The position numbers and the translations under genes were made by a program. A stretch of DNA of 48,256 nt from Lysobacterales bacterium (GTDB lineage: Bacteria > Pseudomonadota > Gammaproteobacteria > Xanthomonadales > Marinicellaceae), in assembly GCA_026982315.1 (NCBI GenBank), contig JALSHI010000057.1, positions 1 to 48,256 of the forward strand, written 5' to 3'. Numbering within the stretch: the first letter of the stretch is position 1; each line of letters starts with the position of its first letter. Shown here one piece after another: positions 32,347 to 41,147 of this stretch. The notes beneath the pieces are model-generated. The model saw nothing but the letters and a program-made list of their open reading frames with translations, was not told the DNA's origin and did no database searches.

Positions 32347-34567
32347 CGCCAAAAAGCCCCTGTAGCAGTTTTTTCTTGAGCTTGTCTTCTGTGCTTTGGG
32401 GTTTTTCTTCGTTTGTCTGATCCGCCTTTTTCGGCTGACCGGTGGACTCATTGCCGTTGTTTTCTTTTTCGTTTGCTGATGATTCCTTGTCATCTTCTCC
32501 CAATAAGCGGCCGATCAGCTTTTTCTCAAGGGCTTTTTTCTTTTTGTCGATTCGGGCTTTCTGGGTTGTCAGCAGCAATTTGGCCACGTCAATGCGCACA
32601 GATGGCGCGGTCAGAGGCCCGGACAGACGCACAGGTATGGGCACATTCAGCAGTTGCCGGTACTTGGGATCAACCCAGTCATCCGGTAAATGGGTGAGTG
32701 TGGGCGCAATGCTGCCGTCGATGGTCATGGCGTCCAAATCAATCCTGATCTGCCCGCCAACGGTCAGAAAAGGTGTGATTAGCGCCAACTCGCGGCTGGC
32801 CAAAATGCCTTGGTTAATGTCACCGATAAAGCGAATTTGGGCAAACTCGGTTTTTTTGTCCGTGCCGGAGACACCGGCGGCCGGGGCATCACCGGTTTTG
32901 TTTGTTGCGCGTAATTGCTGCAGCGTATCGAGCGCCTGTTTGATGGTGGCCAGAATGTCGACCCCGTAGAAAGCGCCATCGTTCAGTTCGTAGGCCACTG
33001 TGCCATGGGCGGTTTTCAGCGGTTTAGGCGCAAAAGGGTCATCTATGGCCACGTTCAGTGTCAGCTCGCCCAGTCCTGTCAGCCACTGGTCACCGGCCAC
33101 ATCCGCCAGCAATGGGCCGACCTGGATATTTTCTGCACGACTCTCCAGTGTCACCTTGTTACGGGGCGCATTGGCATCAACCAGTACCTGCGTGTTGAGC
33201 AGGCCCTGATAGAAATCGGCCCGCATGGGCGTGATGCGCAAACGGCCGCCATTGGTGACGATTTTTAGGCGGGTGTTTTCAAACCGGGCGCCAGCCACTT
33301 GCAGGGTGTTAATGGTCATCTGGCCATTCAGGTGACCAAAGTTCAGGGCGCCAGAGGCGGTGTTCGTTGTCGTGGCTTCATGGCTGGCCGACTCGGGGTT
33401 ATCTACAGGGAAATAGTCATCCGCATTGAGCGTGTCCATAGTTAGCTCGAACTGGCCTGAGAGCTGGTTGATGTCGCTAAAATCAAGCTTTCCGGAAAGG
33501 CGGGTTTTGTCCAGTTGAGCCTGAATGTCAGAAAGCTGCAAGCGGCTTCCCTGTAACCGCCAGGGTGTTTGCACAGAAAAACGGGACATGGCCTCGGCAT
33601 TGGCAAAAGCCAGCGGCGCGCCACCTGTGGTGGATAAAAAGTCCCGCAAGTTGATATCCTTGGTTTGGATTGTCCCGGCGTAGTTTCCGGCTCCGCTCCA
33701 GTGCCCTTGGGCAGTGGCGCGCACCTCGGCATTGGCCAGTTGCAGGCGAATATCAGGAAAATCCAGACGGGATTGGCCAAAATCCAGATGCGCCGGTTGC
33801 GTTAGAGACAAATTTACAGGTATCAGGCTGGTGCCGTTTTTTAACTGGCCATCCAGGGTCAGTTTTTTGATATCGGCAGTCATATCGGCTGAATCCAGCA
33901 CATGCGCCAATAGAATCCGCCCCTCGAGTGCGCCGCTAAAGCCATAGTCCGGGAGGGCCACAGTGGTGTCCAGACGCACATCCACCGGCTGGCCGGCCTC
34001 AATGCGGCTGGTGCTCAGATTGGTCTCTTGCAGTTCCGCCCGAATGGCGGCGGCCTGATCGTGGTAGTGAATGGCCGCGTCAGTGATTTCGATACCGGAA
34101 ATTCTGATATTGGGACCGGCCCCGGCGCTTGTGTTGTCCTGCGCCCCGGTGTCACTGGCCAGGGCGTCAACAATGCCCTGCCAATTACTGCGGCCATCGC
34201 GCGCCACCTGCAGGTTGATATCGGCGCTCCTGGCGGCCACGGTGCCCACACGAATCTGCTTTTTCAGCAGGGGCATGATTTTGACCCGTGCTGATAAGGT
34301 TTCTGCCCGGGCCAGGTGGTCGCCGGAAAAGCCCGGCGCATTGGCAATCGTGACGTCATGGAAACTCAAGGCCAGCCAGGGAAAAACCTGCCACTCAATG
34401 GGGCCTGCCAAAGACACAGGTCGCCCAACCTGCTGGCTGATGAGTTGCTCGATCTCTGTTTTATGTTCATTGGGGTCAAAAAAACGGGGCAATAATATCA
34501 CTGCGGCAACCAGCACAAGGGCCATGACCAGTATGGTGCCAAACAGCCACTTGATGAGTTTTTTCAT
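32339..34567 (-). CDS. AsmA-family protein
   Basis: The 742-residue product starts at ATG 34567 behind AAGGAAA, and the in-frame upstream part is ignored. The first 30 residues form a membrane anchor ('LIKWLFGTILVMALVLVAAVILL'). The N-terminal AsmA domain has 'TEIEQLISQQVGRPVSLAGPI' and 'WLALSFHDVTIANAPGF'. Mid-protein beta-rich repeats ('LSGKLDFSDINQLSGQFELTMDTLNA') are followed by the C-terminal AsmA_2 region ('GLGELTLNVAIDDPF', 'IDGSIAPTLTHLPDDW'). The last 70 residues are Lys/Glu-rich. AsmA-like proteins span the periplasm and act in outer-membrane lipid or assembly processes. The next gene is coupled by overlap. Confidence 0.85.
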   Translation of the reverse strand: MKKLIKWLFGTILVMALVLVAAVILLPRFFDPNEHKTEIEQLISQQVGRPVSLAGPIEWQVFPWLALSFHDVTIANAPGFSGDHLARAETLSARVKIMPLLKKQIRVGTVAARSADINLQVARDGRSNWQGIVDALASDTGAQDNTSAGAGPNIRISGIEITDAAIHYHDQAAAIRAELQETNLSTSRIEAGQPVDVRLDTTVALPDYGFSGALEGRILLAHVLDSADMTADIKKLTLDGQLKNGTSLIPVNLSLTQPAHLDFGQSRLDFPDIRLQLANAEVRATAQGHWSGAGNYAGTIQTKDINLRDFLSTTGGAPLAFANAEAMSRFSVQTPWRLQGSRLQLSDIQAQLDKTRLSGKLDFSDINQLSGQFELTMDTLNADDYFPVDNPESASHEATTTNTASGALNFGHLNGQMTINTLQVAGARFENTRLKIVTNGGRLRITPMRADFYQGLLNTQVLVDANAPRNKVTLESRAENIQVGPLLADVAGDQWLTGLGELTLNVAIDDPFAPKPLKTAHGTVAYELNDGAFYGVDILATIKQALDTLQQLRATNKTGDAPAAGVSGTDKKTEFAQIRFIGDINQGILASRELALITPFLTVGGQIRIDLDAMTIDGSIAPTLTHLPDDWVDPKYRQLLNVPIPVRLSGPLTAPSVRIDVAKLLLTTQKARIDKKKKALEKKLIGRLLGEDDKESSANEKENNGNESTGQPKKADQTNEEKPQSTEDKLKKKLLQGLFGDD

Positions 34568-34648
34568 GAGAATTTCCTTGGGCTTTGTGGGATTTTGCAT
34601 AATACTACGCCCGTGCGCCGAGCGCGTTTAAACTTCGTTAATTATGAC

Positions 34649-35176
34649 ATGAGACAACCAATGCCCTTAACGGTTGCAGACCCGAACATACGCATACTGC
34701 CCTTTGATGATTTGTCGCTATCACAGCTTTATCAGCTGCTGGCTTTGCGGCAAAAGGTGTTTTGTGTGGAGCAGCAGTGTCCCTATCAAGACGTAGACTG
34801 TCTGGACCAGCATGCCTGGCATGTATTGCTGTCTGAAAGGCACCCTGCCAATGCACCCCTGCTGGCTTACGCCCGTATCCTGCCACCGGGCGTGGTGGAG
34901 AAAAACGACGCCTGCATCGGCCGGGTGGTTTCCGATCCGGCGTTTCGCGGGCAGGGATTGGGCAAAAAGGTCATGCATGTGGCCATAGACTTTTGCCAGA
35001 AACAATTTCCGGCAGCAGGCATCAGTCTTTCGGCGCAATCCTATTTGCATGACTTTTACCACTCGCTGGGCTTCAGCAATACGGGCGAATTTTACCTTGA
35101 AGACAATATTCCGCATCAAAAAATGCGGCGTCCAGCCGGCCTTACGGCCACGCTCTCGACAGGAAGTCCGGCATGA
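34649..35176 (+). CDS. GNAT acetyltransferase, ElaA type
   Basis: The 175-residue protein starts at ATG 34649 or possibly ATG 34661, neither with a strong ribosome site. The ElaA features are 'LYQLLALRQKVFCVEQQCPYQDVDCLDQ' in its first third, 'GRVVSDPAFRGQGLGKKVM' (acetyl-CoA-binding R-x-x-G-x-G), and 'QSYLHDFYHSLGFSNTGEFYLEDNIPH'. The substrate of ElaA proteins is unknown. Its stop overlaps the start of the acyltransferase gene (ATGA). It is divergent from the AsmA-like gene across 80 bases. Confidence 0.85.
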   Translation: MRQPMPLTVADPNIRILPFDDLSLSQLYQLLALRQKVFCVEQQCPYQDVDCLDQHAWHVLLSERHPANAPLLAYARILPPGVVEKNDACIGRVVSDPAFRGQGLGKKVMHVAIDFCQKQFPAAGISLSAQSYLHDFYHSLGFSNTGEFYLEDNIPHQKMRRPAGLTATLSTGSPA

Positions 35177-36066
35177 AATCCGCTTTGTTTCGGGCATTGT
35201 TATGGACAAGCAGCCGTTTTAGCCTCAAAACCAACCAGCGCCTGGCGGAAATACTGGCCGGAGGGGTGTGGCGCTGGTCCCGGCGTCACCGGCAGGTGAT
35301 TCAGGCCAATATCCACGCCTGCTTTCCCGAACTTTCAGCCGAGCAGCAGTCGCGCCTGGCCCGCCAGTCTCTGGCCGAAACACTGAAAACCCTGCTGGAA
35401 CTGGGGCCGGTATGGAAAACCCATGGATCCTCTGTTGATGATTTGATCCGGCAGGTGCATGGCTGGTCAGCCGTCCAGGAAGCGGTGGCGCGCGGTCAAG
35501 GTGTGCTGATCGCCGCGCCACATCTGGGCAACTGGGAGGTGCTGGGGCTGTTTTTGTCTCGCTTGCCGAATTTCTCGCTGCTATACAAGCCGCCGGAGGC
35601 CCGGGGGCTGGAAGATACCCTGCGACGGTATCGCGGCCAGAATGGCGCCAGACAAATCGCCGCCACACCCACCGCTGTGCGGCATATCTTGCAAACCCTC
35701 AAAACAGGGGGCGTGGTCGGTATCTTGCCGGATCAAAAACCCAAGGCTGGCCAGGGCGTTTTTGCGCCCTTTTTTGGACAACCGGCCTACACCATGACTC
35801 TGTTTTCCCGGCTGGCGGCAAAAACCCGGGCGCCGGTGTTTATCGCTGCGGCCATTCGCCGGGCCCATGGCGACGGTTTTGATGTCCATTTTATGCCATG
35901 CGATGCCGCCATTTATAGCCCAACGGAGGAATCCGTGGCGTGTTTGAATGCGGCCCTGGAAGCCATGGTGCGCCAGGCGCCAGCGCAGTATCAGTGGAAT
36001 TACAAGCGGTTTAGCATCACGCCGGCAGGCTGTGCCAATATCTACCAGCGTCCCGTTGAAAGCTAG
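35173..36066 (+). CDS. Lipid A / lysophospholipid acyltransferase, LpxL type
   Basis: This 297-residue inner-membrane-associated acyltransferase is of the LpxL/HtrB family. It has the catalytic HxxxxE box in 'APHLGNWEVLG', followed by 'LLYKPPEARGLEDTLRRYR', 'VGILPDQKPKAGQGVFAPFFGQPAYTM' and the C-terminal 'YQWNYKRF'. It would add a secondary acyl chain to lipid A using acyl-ACP. The slightly short length and the absence of a clear N-terminal membrane helix leave the exact acceptor undecided. It is coupled to the GNAT gene and overlaps the convergent dinB by four bases. Confidence 0.88.
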   Translation: MKSALFRALLWTSSRFSLKTNQRLAEILAGGVWRWSRRHRQVIQANIHACFPELSAEQQSRLARQSLAETLKTLLELGPVWKTHGSSVDDLIRQVHGWSAVQEAVARGQGVLIAAPHLGNWEVLGLFLSRLPNFSLLYKPPEARGLEDTLRRYRGQNGARQIAATPTAVRHILQTLKTGGVVGILPDQKPKAGQGVFAPFFGQPAYTMTLFSRLAAKTRAPVFIAAAIRRAHGDGFDVHFMPCDAAIYSPTEESVACLNAALEAMVRQAPAQYQWNYKRFSITPAGCANIYQRPVES

Positions 36067-37130
36067 AACAGGCGGGGTTGCTCCGGTTTGTTCCGGGGGG
36101 CGAAGCGCACACCCAGACCAATCAGGCGCACTGGCCGCTGGCTTCTGGACCAGGCAGTCTGCAGCAAGGCGCTAAAGTCAGCCAGACCGATATGTTGCCC
36201 GCGGCTTTGCGCCGTGGTGGTTTTAAAATCGGCAAAGCGCAGTTTGATATGGCGACTGTGTATGCTATCCCGGGGATGTTTGTGCAAATGCGTTTGCAGC
36301 CGCTTGAGAAACTCCAGATACAACCGGTGTAGCTGCTCCTGGCAGGCAGGCAAGCTGGCCATATCGGTGGGGAAGGTATCTTCCACACTCAGAGACTTGC
36401 GAATTCGGTGGCTGACCACTGGCCGGTCATCACGGCCATGGCTCAGTTCATGCAAACGCTGGCCAAAAGCCCCAAAGTGCTGTTGTAAGGTCAACAACGG
36501 AACCTGCTGCAACTGGGCGCAGGTTTGAATGCCCAGTTTTGCCAGTTTGGCAGCGGTGACGCGCCCCACACCGGGAATTTTGGAGACCGGCAAGGACCGC
36601 ATAAAAGCGCCAACCTGTTTGGGCGTGATGACTTTCTGTCCATTGGGCTTGTGCCAGTCACTGGCCACCTTGGCCAGAAACTTGTTGGGGGCTACACCGG
36701 CAGACGCCGTGAGTTGCTCGCCGTCGAAAATCCGCTGGCGAATGGCCTCGGCCATCCGCGTGGCGCTGCCTTTGCAGGCATCGCTATGGGTCACATCCAG
36801 AAACGCCTCATCCAGGGACACCGGCTCAACACAAGTGGTGAATTCCCGGAAAATGGCCATGATTCGGGCCGAAACAGCGCGATACAGGGGCATGTTGACT
36901 GGCAGGACGATAAGATCCGGGCACAGCTGTTTGGCCCGGGCCATGGACATGGCCGAATGTATGCCAAAGCGTCGGGCCGCATAGGAACAGGTGGCCACAA
37001 CGCCACGGCCTTGCGGGTTGCCGCCCACGGCGATCGGCTTGCCGGCCAGGGCCGGGTTTTCGCGCACTTCCACTGAGGCATAGAAACTGTCCATGTCGAT
37101 GTGGATGATTTTTCTGCGGCTATTCTGCAT
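36063..37130 (-). CDS. dinB: DNA polymerase IV
   Basis: This 355-residue Y-family translesion polymerase has the catalytic carboxylates in 'HIDMDSFYASVE' near the N-terminus and 'PVSLDEAFLDVT' (about residue 103). Further motifs are 'GGNPQGRGVVATCSYAARRFGI', the thumb region 'VSKIPGVGRVTAAKLAKLGI', and a C-terminal little-finger domain. There is no beta-clamp motif that I can identify with certainty at the extreme C-terminus, although 'PEQPRLF' resembles the usual QLxLF-like end. It is convergent with the LpxL-type gene, the coding regions sharing four bases. Confidence 0.95.
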   Translation of the reverse strand: MQNSRRKIIHIDMDSFYASVEVRENPALAGKPIAVGGNPQGRGVVATCSYAARRFGIHSAMSMARAKQLCPDLIVLPVNMPLYRAVSARIMAIFREFTTCVEPVSLDEAFLDVTHSDACKGSATRMAEAIRQRIFDGEQLTASAGVAPNKFLAKVASDWHKPNGQKVITPKQVGAFMRSLPVSKIPGVGRVTAAKLAKLGIQTCAQLQQVPLLTLQQHFGAFGQRLHELSHGRDDRPVVSHRIRKSLSVEDTFPTDMASLPACQEQLHRLYLEFLKRLQTHLHKHPRDSIHSRHIKLRFADFKTTTAQSRGQHIGLADFSALLQTAWSRSQRPVRLIGLGVRFAPRNKPEQPRLF

Positions 37131-37243
37131 GGGCGTATTATCGCGCCGGAGGCGGGCTGGTAACAGACCCTGGCATGATAAACTTGCAGACCTCGATGCT
37201 GTCCAATGCGGGCAGACAGGTTTCCCGGAGGCGGAAGAAAATC

Positions 37244-37456
37244 ATGGTAATCGTCTATGCATTGGTGATGTTGAGCGTAGTGCTGGTGGGGTTTTCGGTA
37301 TGGGCCTTTTTCTGGGCGGTGCGCAATCACCAGTTTGATGACCTGGATACACCGGCTTTTTCAATACTTGAAGATGATGATGCACCACCGGCCCCACAGG
37401 CGACAAAAAAAACAGCCGCGGTCACAAATCACCCCGATTCTGCGGATTCGTTGTAA
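37244..37456 (+). CDS. ccoS: cbb3-oxidase maturation protein CcoS
   Basis: This 70-residue protein starts at ATG 37244 behind GGAGGCGGAAG. It has one membrane helix ('IVYALVMLSVVLVGFSVWAFFWAV') followed by the CcoS signature 'NHQFDDLDTPAFSILEDD' and a disordered tail. CcoS helps insert haem and copper into cbb3 cytochrome oxidase. The ccoGH/I genes that usually precede it are not in this window, so the maturation genes are split or lie elsewhere. A TauE/SafE-like gene follows, as often found beside ccoS. Confidence 0.9.
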   Translation: MVIVYALVMLSVVLVGFSVWAFFWAVRNHQFDDLDTPAFSILEDDDAPPAPQATKKTAAVTNHPDSADSL

Positions 37457-37498
37457 CGATGGCTGGCTTTATTGACTGGCCTGTAACCGGATGAACCC

Positions 37499-38209
37499 AT
37501 GAGTGGTCTGGCGCCCTTTTTGATTGGCCTGTTTTCCAGCGTGCATTGTTTGGCCATGTGCGGCGGCTTGTGCGGCGTGTTTTGCGGCCGCCGCAGCCGC
37601 TGGCAGGATGTGGCGCTGGTGAATATGGGGCGTATTATCACCTATACAGTGCTAGGCGCTGTTTTTGCCGGCCTGATTCAGGGTTTGGCGCTGCGTCTCC
37701 CAGTGGCGCAGTGGGGCTTCTGGTTACGTACAGCGTTGGGACTCACATTGATATTTATGGGGTTGGCCCTGCTGTTTCGGAGCCGCGGCTGGTCCATGCC
37801 TCTGGCCGAAAGCCCGTTATGGCGCCGCCTGCAAAAGCCCTCGCAGCGTCAATTACAGAAAAACAGCCCTTATGCCAATGTTCTCAAGGGGCTGATATGG
37901 GGGTTGATTCCTTGCGGTCTGTTATATGGCGTGCTGGTGGCCGCGGCCACCACCGGGCATTGGTTGAAAGGCGCCGGGTTTATGTTCTTTTTTGGCCTGG
38001 GCACCTTGCCGTCCATGTTTGTGGCCGCCGGTTTGCTGCACCGCTGGCGAGAGGTTTTAACCGGGCCGGCCTGGCGTGCTGGCGCCGGGATTTTTATTGC
38101 CTTGATTGGCTTGTGGACACTGGCGGCGCCCTGGGTTGCCGGAAACCTGTTTCCACAGCAGGCGGTTTTTACACCCATTGCCGCTTTTCTTGAAAGTTGT
38201 GTGCCCTGA
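37499..38209 (+). CDS. TauE/SafE-like membrane protein next to ccoS
   Basis: The 236-residue protein has six or seven membrane helices. Its N-terminus, 'LIGLFSSVHCLAMCGGLCGVF', carries the His-x5-Cys pattern (HCLAMCGGLCG) of the DsbD/CcdA-related 'sulfite exporter TauE/SafE family' proteins encoded beside cytochrome oxidase maturation genes. 'LWGLIPCGLLYGVLVAAATTG' is the mirrored second half. A role in copper or redox delivery to the oxidase is likely from context, while export of sulfite is a family label and not shown. It lies 43 bases after ccoS. Confidence 0.85.
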   Translation: MSGLAPFLIGLFSSVHCLAMCGGLCGVFCGRRSRWQDVALVNMGRIITYTVLGAVFAGLIQGLALRLPVAQWGFWLRTALGLTLIFMGLALLFRSRGWSMPLAESPLWRRLQKPSQRQLQKNSPYANVLKGLIWGLIPCGLLYGVLVAAATTGHWLKGAGFMFFFGLGTLPSMFVAAGLLHRWREVLTGPAWRAGAGIFIALIGLWTLAAPWVAGNLFPQQAVFTPIAAFLESCVP

Positions 38210-38224
38210 AACGAGGATTATGCC

Positions 38225-40414
38225 ATGCCCGCAACCACAGCCGTTGAGCGTGTAGAGAGCCTGGAGGCTGGTGTGCAACGCATACTGGCCCATGTCCAGG
38301 GGCACGCGGTGGTGGGCGCCCCGCTGGGCATAGGCAAGCCGAACCCGCTGCTGAATGCCTTGTGGCGCCATGCAGTCAAGCACCCGGAATTTCGCCTGGA
38401 GCTGTTTACCGCTTTGTCGCTGGCGGTGCCCAAAGCGGCTTCTTCCATGCAACAGCGCTTTCTGGAACCTTTCGTGCAGCGCTATTTCGCTGGATATGAG
38501 CCGCTGGAATACCTTGAGCCTCTGCATAACAGCCAGGTGCCGGACAATATCCGCATCAGCGAATTTTACTTTCAGCCTGGCAGCATGCTGCGATCGCCCC
38601 AGGCCCAGCGCTGGTATGTGAGCAGCAACTACACCCACGCGGCGCGGGATATGCTGGCCACCGGCATGAATGTGCTGGTGCAGCAAGTGGCGGCCCGGCA
38701 GGAAAATGGCCGCAGGCGCTTGTCACTGGGCTCCAATACCGATGTCACCCTGGATCTGGTGGCGCGTTTGCGGGAGTCGCCCGAACTACCCCGGCCACTG
38801 CTGGTGGCCCAGGTAAATCCCTCCATGCCTTTTATGACTGGTCAGGCGGAAGTTGATGAAGACTTTTTTGACCTGATTATCGATGATCCGGCGCATTACT
38901 TTTCGCAATATGCCGTGCCCAGACAAGCCATTAACGATACTGATTATGCCATTGGGTTGTGGGCCTCGACCCTGATTGAGGATGGCGGCACGCTGCAAAT
39001 TGGCATTGGCTCGCTGGGTGATGCCCTGGTGGCTTCTCTGGAATTGCGCCATCGGGATCCGGCGACCTGGCAGGCGGTGCTGGATCAACTTGGCGGCCTG
39101 CAAAGAATTCCTGCCAGTGTCAGAAAATATGAACACATGGGGGTATTTTCTGCCGGCCTGTATGGCGCCAGTGAAATGTTTACAGAAGGCTTTCAGGCTT
39201 TGCGGTCGGCAGGTATTTTGAAACGGCATGTCTACGATGATGAAGTGTTGCAGGCATTGCTAAATACCGGACGGATTCAGGAACAGGTGGATGCCAACAC
39301 CGTGCAGGTATTGCTGGATTGCGGCGCCATTGAACCGCAGTTTACCGAGGCGCAATTCAAGTGGCTGCAATACTGGGGCATTCTCGCCGATACGGTGAGC
39401 TGGCAAGACGGGATTCTGGTGTTTGTCGATGGCACCACGGTTCCGGCCGATTTAAGCCGGCCCGAGGTGATGCAAATGTTGGTTGAAAAAGGCCTTGGAC
39501 AGCGTTTGAAACACGGCGTGTTGTTGCACGGCGCATTTTTTCTGGGTTCACGCCGATTTTATCAGTGGCTGCATGACATGCCGGAAGCAGAACGCGAAAA
39601 ATTTCAGATGGTACCGGTGAGTTTCGTCAACGAACTGTACGGGCGGGAAAAACTTGACCGGTTACAGCGCCGCAAAGCCCGCTTTATGAACACCACCATG
39701 AAAGTGAATGTGCTGGGTGCGGCGGCCTCGGACGGCCTGTCCAACAACCTGGAAGTCAGTGGTGTGGGTGGTCAATACAACTTTGTGGCCATGGCCCACG
39801 CCTTGAGGGACAGCCGCTCGGTGCTGATGTTGCGCAGTGTGCGCGAAAAACAGGGCCAATGCAGCAGCAATGTGGTCTGGACCTATGACTATGACACCAT
39901 TCCCCGTCATTTGCGGGATATCGTGATTAGCGAATATGGCATTGCCGATTTGCGTGGGAAAAATGACGAGGAATGCATCAAGGCCATGCTGGGCATCTGT
40001 GACGCCCGTTTTCAACACAGGCTGGCGGAAACGGCCAAGAAATACGGAAAACTGGACAAAAACTGGCAATTACCGGCCCATTACGCCAACAATACGCCGG
40101 AAAACTTAAGCCGCATTCTGGATAAATACCGGCAACAGGGGCTGTTTTCGCCTTATCCTCACGGTTGTGACTTTACGGCGGAAGAATTACGCCTGATCGC
40201 GGCGCTTAAATGGTTGCAAGCGGCCACCGCCAACTGGTGGGGACGGCTGCGCACGGTACTGCGCGCCTTGACAGTGCGCCCGACAGATGCAGAAAAGCCC
40301 GCTTTGGAGCGCATGAATTACGCTCAGGTCAGCGGCTGGCGGGATATCCTTGAAAAACGGCTGCTGGTGCTGGCCTTGCGCCAGGCGGACTCCACGATAA
40401 CTATTAAGAAATAA
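38225..40414 (+). CDS. Acetyl-CoA hydrolase/transferase-family protein
   Basis: The 729-residue protein starts at ATG 38225 behind ACGAGGA. The CoA-transferase fold shows 'VVGAPLGIGKPNPLLNALW', 'ISEFYFQPGSMLRSPQAQRWYVSSNYTHAARDM', 'NPSMPFMTG', 'LQIGIGSLGDAL', and a C-terminal acetyl-CoA-hydrolase domain with 'VNVLGAAASDGLSNNLEVSGVGGQYNFVAMAHAL' and 'VISEYGIADLRGKND'. About 100 extra residues in the middle (about 300-460) make it longer than acetate CoA-transferases such as Cat1. The catalytic Glu could not be fixed by eye. It probably moves CoA between short acyl groups; the substrate is unknown. Confidence 0.85.
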   Translation: MPATTAVERVESLEAGVQRILAHVQGHAVVGAPLGIGKPNPLLNALWRHAVKHPEFRLELFTALSLAVPKAASSMQQRFLEPFVQRYFAGYEPLEYLEPLHNSQVPDNIRISEFYFQPGSMLRSPQAQRWYVSSNYTHAARDMLATGMNVLVQQVAARQENGRRRLSLGSNTDVTLDLVARLRESPELPRPLLVAQVNPSMPFMTGQAEVDEDFFDLIIDDPAHYFSQYAVPRQAINDTDYAIGLWASTLIEDGGTLQIGIGSLGDALVASLELRHRDPATWQAVLDQLGGLQRIPASVRKYEHMGVFSAGLYGASEMFTEGFQALRSAGILKRHVYDDEVLQALLNTGRIQEQVDANTVQVLLDCGAIEPQFTEAQFKWLQYWGILADTVSWQDGILVFVDGTTVPADLSRPEVMQMLVEKGLGQRLKHGVLLHGAFFLGSRRFYQWLHDMPEAEREKFQMVPVSFVNELYGREKLDRLQRRKARFMNTTMKVNVLGAAASDGLSNNLEVSGVGGQYNFVAMAHALRDSRSVLMLRSVREKQGQCSSNVVWTYDYDTIPRHLRDIVISEYGIADLRGKNDEECIKAMLGICDARFQHRLAETAKKYGKLDKNWQLPAHYANNTPENLSRILDKYRQQGLFSPYPHGCDFTAEELRLIAALKWLQAATANWWGRLRTVLRALTVRPTDAEKPALERMNYAQVSGWRDILEKRLLVLALRQADSTITIKK

Positions 40415-40522
40415 TTATTAAGAAGCAGATTACGGTTTTTGTAGGTCTAGGCAGCATATTGAGCGTAAAATACACTCCCTTAGCTTTCTGCAACCTGCAA
40501 GCAAATATCACAGGAACATGCC

Positions 40523-41077
40523 ATGTACAGTATGACCTCAGAGCCATTCAAACTGGAACGCGATGTGGAAGCCATTGCGGTGCCCAGTGGCGAAACGGTT
40601 GAATTGCCAGCCGGCGTGGTGGGCTATATTACCCAGGCGCTGGGCGGCAGCTTTACGGTCTATGTGGATGGCAGCATGTTCATGATTTTGGGGCACAATG
40701 CCGATGCGCTGGGCAAAAACCCGCTGCCAGCGCCTGTGCTGCCGGAAAATGCCACTCAGGATGAGGTGGAAAAGGCGGTGTGGGAACAGCTGAAAAACGT
40801 TTACGATCCGGAAATTCCCGTTAACATTGTCGATTTAGGGTTGGTTTACGAGTGTGATGTGCGCCCCAGTGATGGCAAAGACGGCTATGACGCCCATATC
40901 AAAATGACCTTGACCGCACCGGGGTGTGGCATGGGCGATGTGCTGATTTCCGATGCGACCACCAAAATCAAGTTAATTCCGGATATCAACCAGGTGAATA
41001 CCGAGCTGGTGTTTGATCCGCCGTGGAGCCATGACATGATGAGCGATGTGGCGAAGCTGGAAACAGGGATGTTGTGA
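40523..41077 (+). CDS. sufT: Fe-S cluster assembly protein SufT
   Basis: The 184-residue protein has an N-terminal extension (residues 1-80, 'AIAVPSGETVELPAGVVGYITQALGGSFTVYV') typical of SufT. The DUF59/MIP18 domain follows: 'VWEQLKNVYDPEIPVNIVDLGLVYECDV' and 'MTLTAPGCGMGDVLISDA', with the conserved Cys in the APGCGMG loop, and 'ELVFDPPWSHDMMSD'. It helps mature Fe-S proteins. It stands alone here (no suf operon) and ends at a strong bidirectional terminator. Confidence 0.92.
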   Translation: MYSMTSEPFKLERDVEAIAVPSGETVELPAGVVGYITQALGGSFTVYVDGSMFMILGHNADALGKNPLPAPVLPENATQDEVEKAVWEQLKNVYDPEIPVNIVDLGLVYECDVRPSDGKDGYDAHIKMTLTAPGCGMGDVLISDATTKIKLIPDINQVNTELVFDPPWSHDMMSDVAKLETGML

Positions 41078-41092
41078 TTTTCCCTGGCAGCC

Positions 41093-41133
41093 GTCCATAA
41101 AAAACCCGGCCAGACGCCGGGTTTTTTATGGAC
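41093..41133. terminator. Long bidirectional terminator between sufT and prc
   Basis: Two perfectly complementary 18-base arms (41093-41110 and 41116-41133) flank CAGAC. The core is ACCCGGC/GCCGGGT with A6 and T6 next to it, so it terminates sufT and the convergent prc. Confidence 0.92.
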
Positions 41134-41147
41134 AATATGCGTTGGCG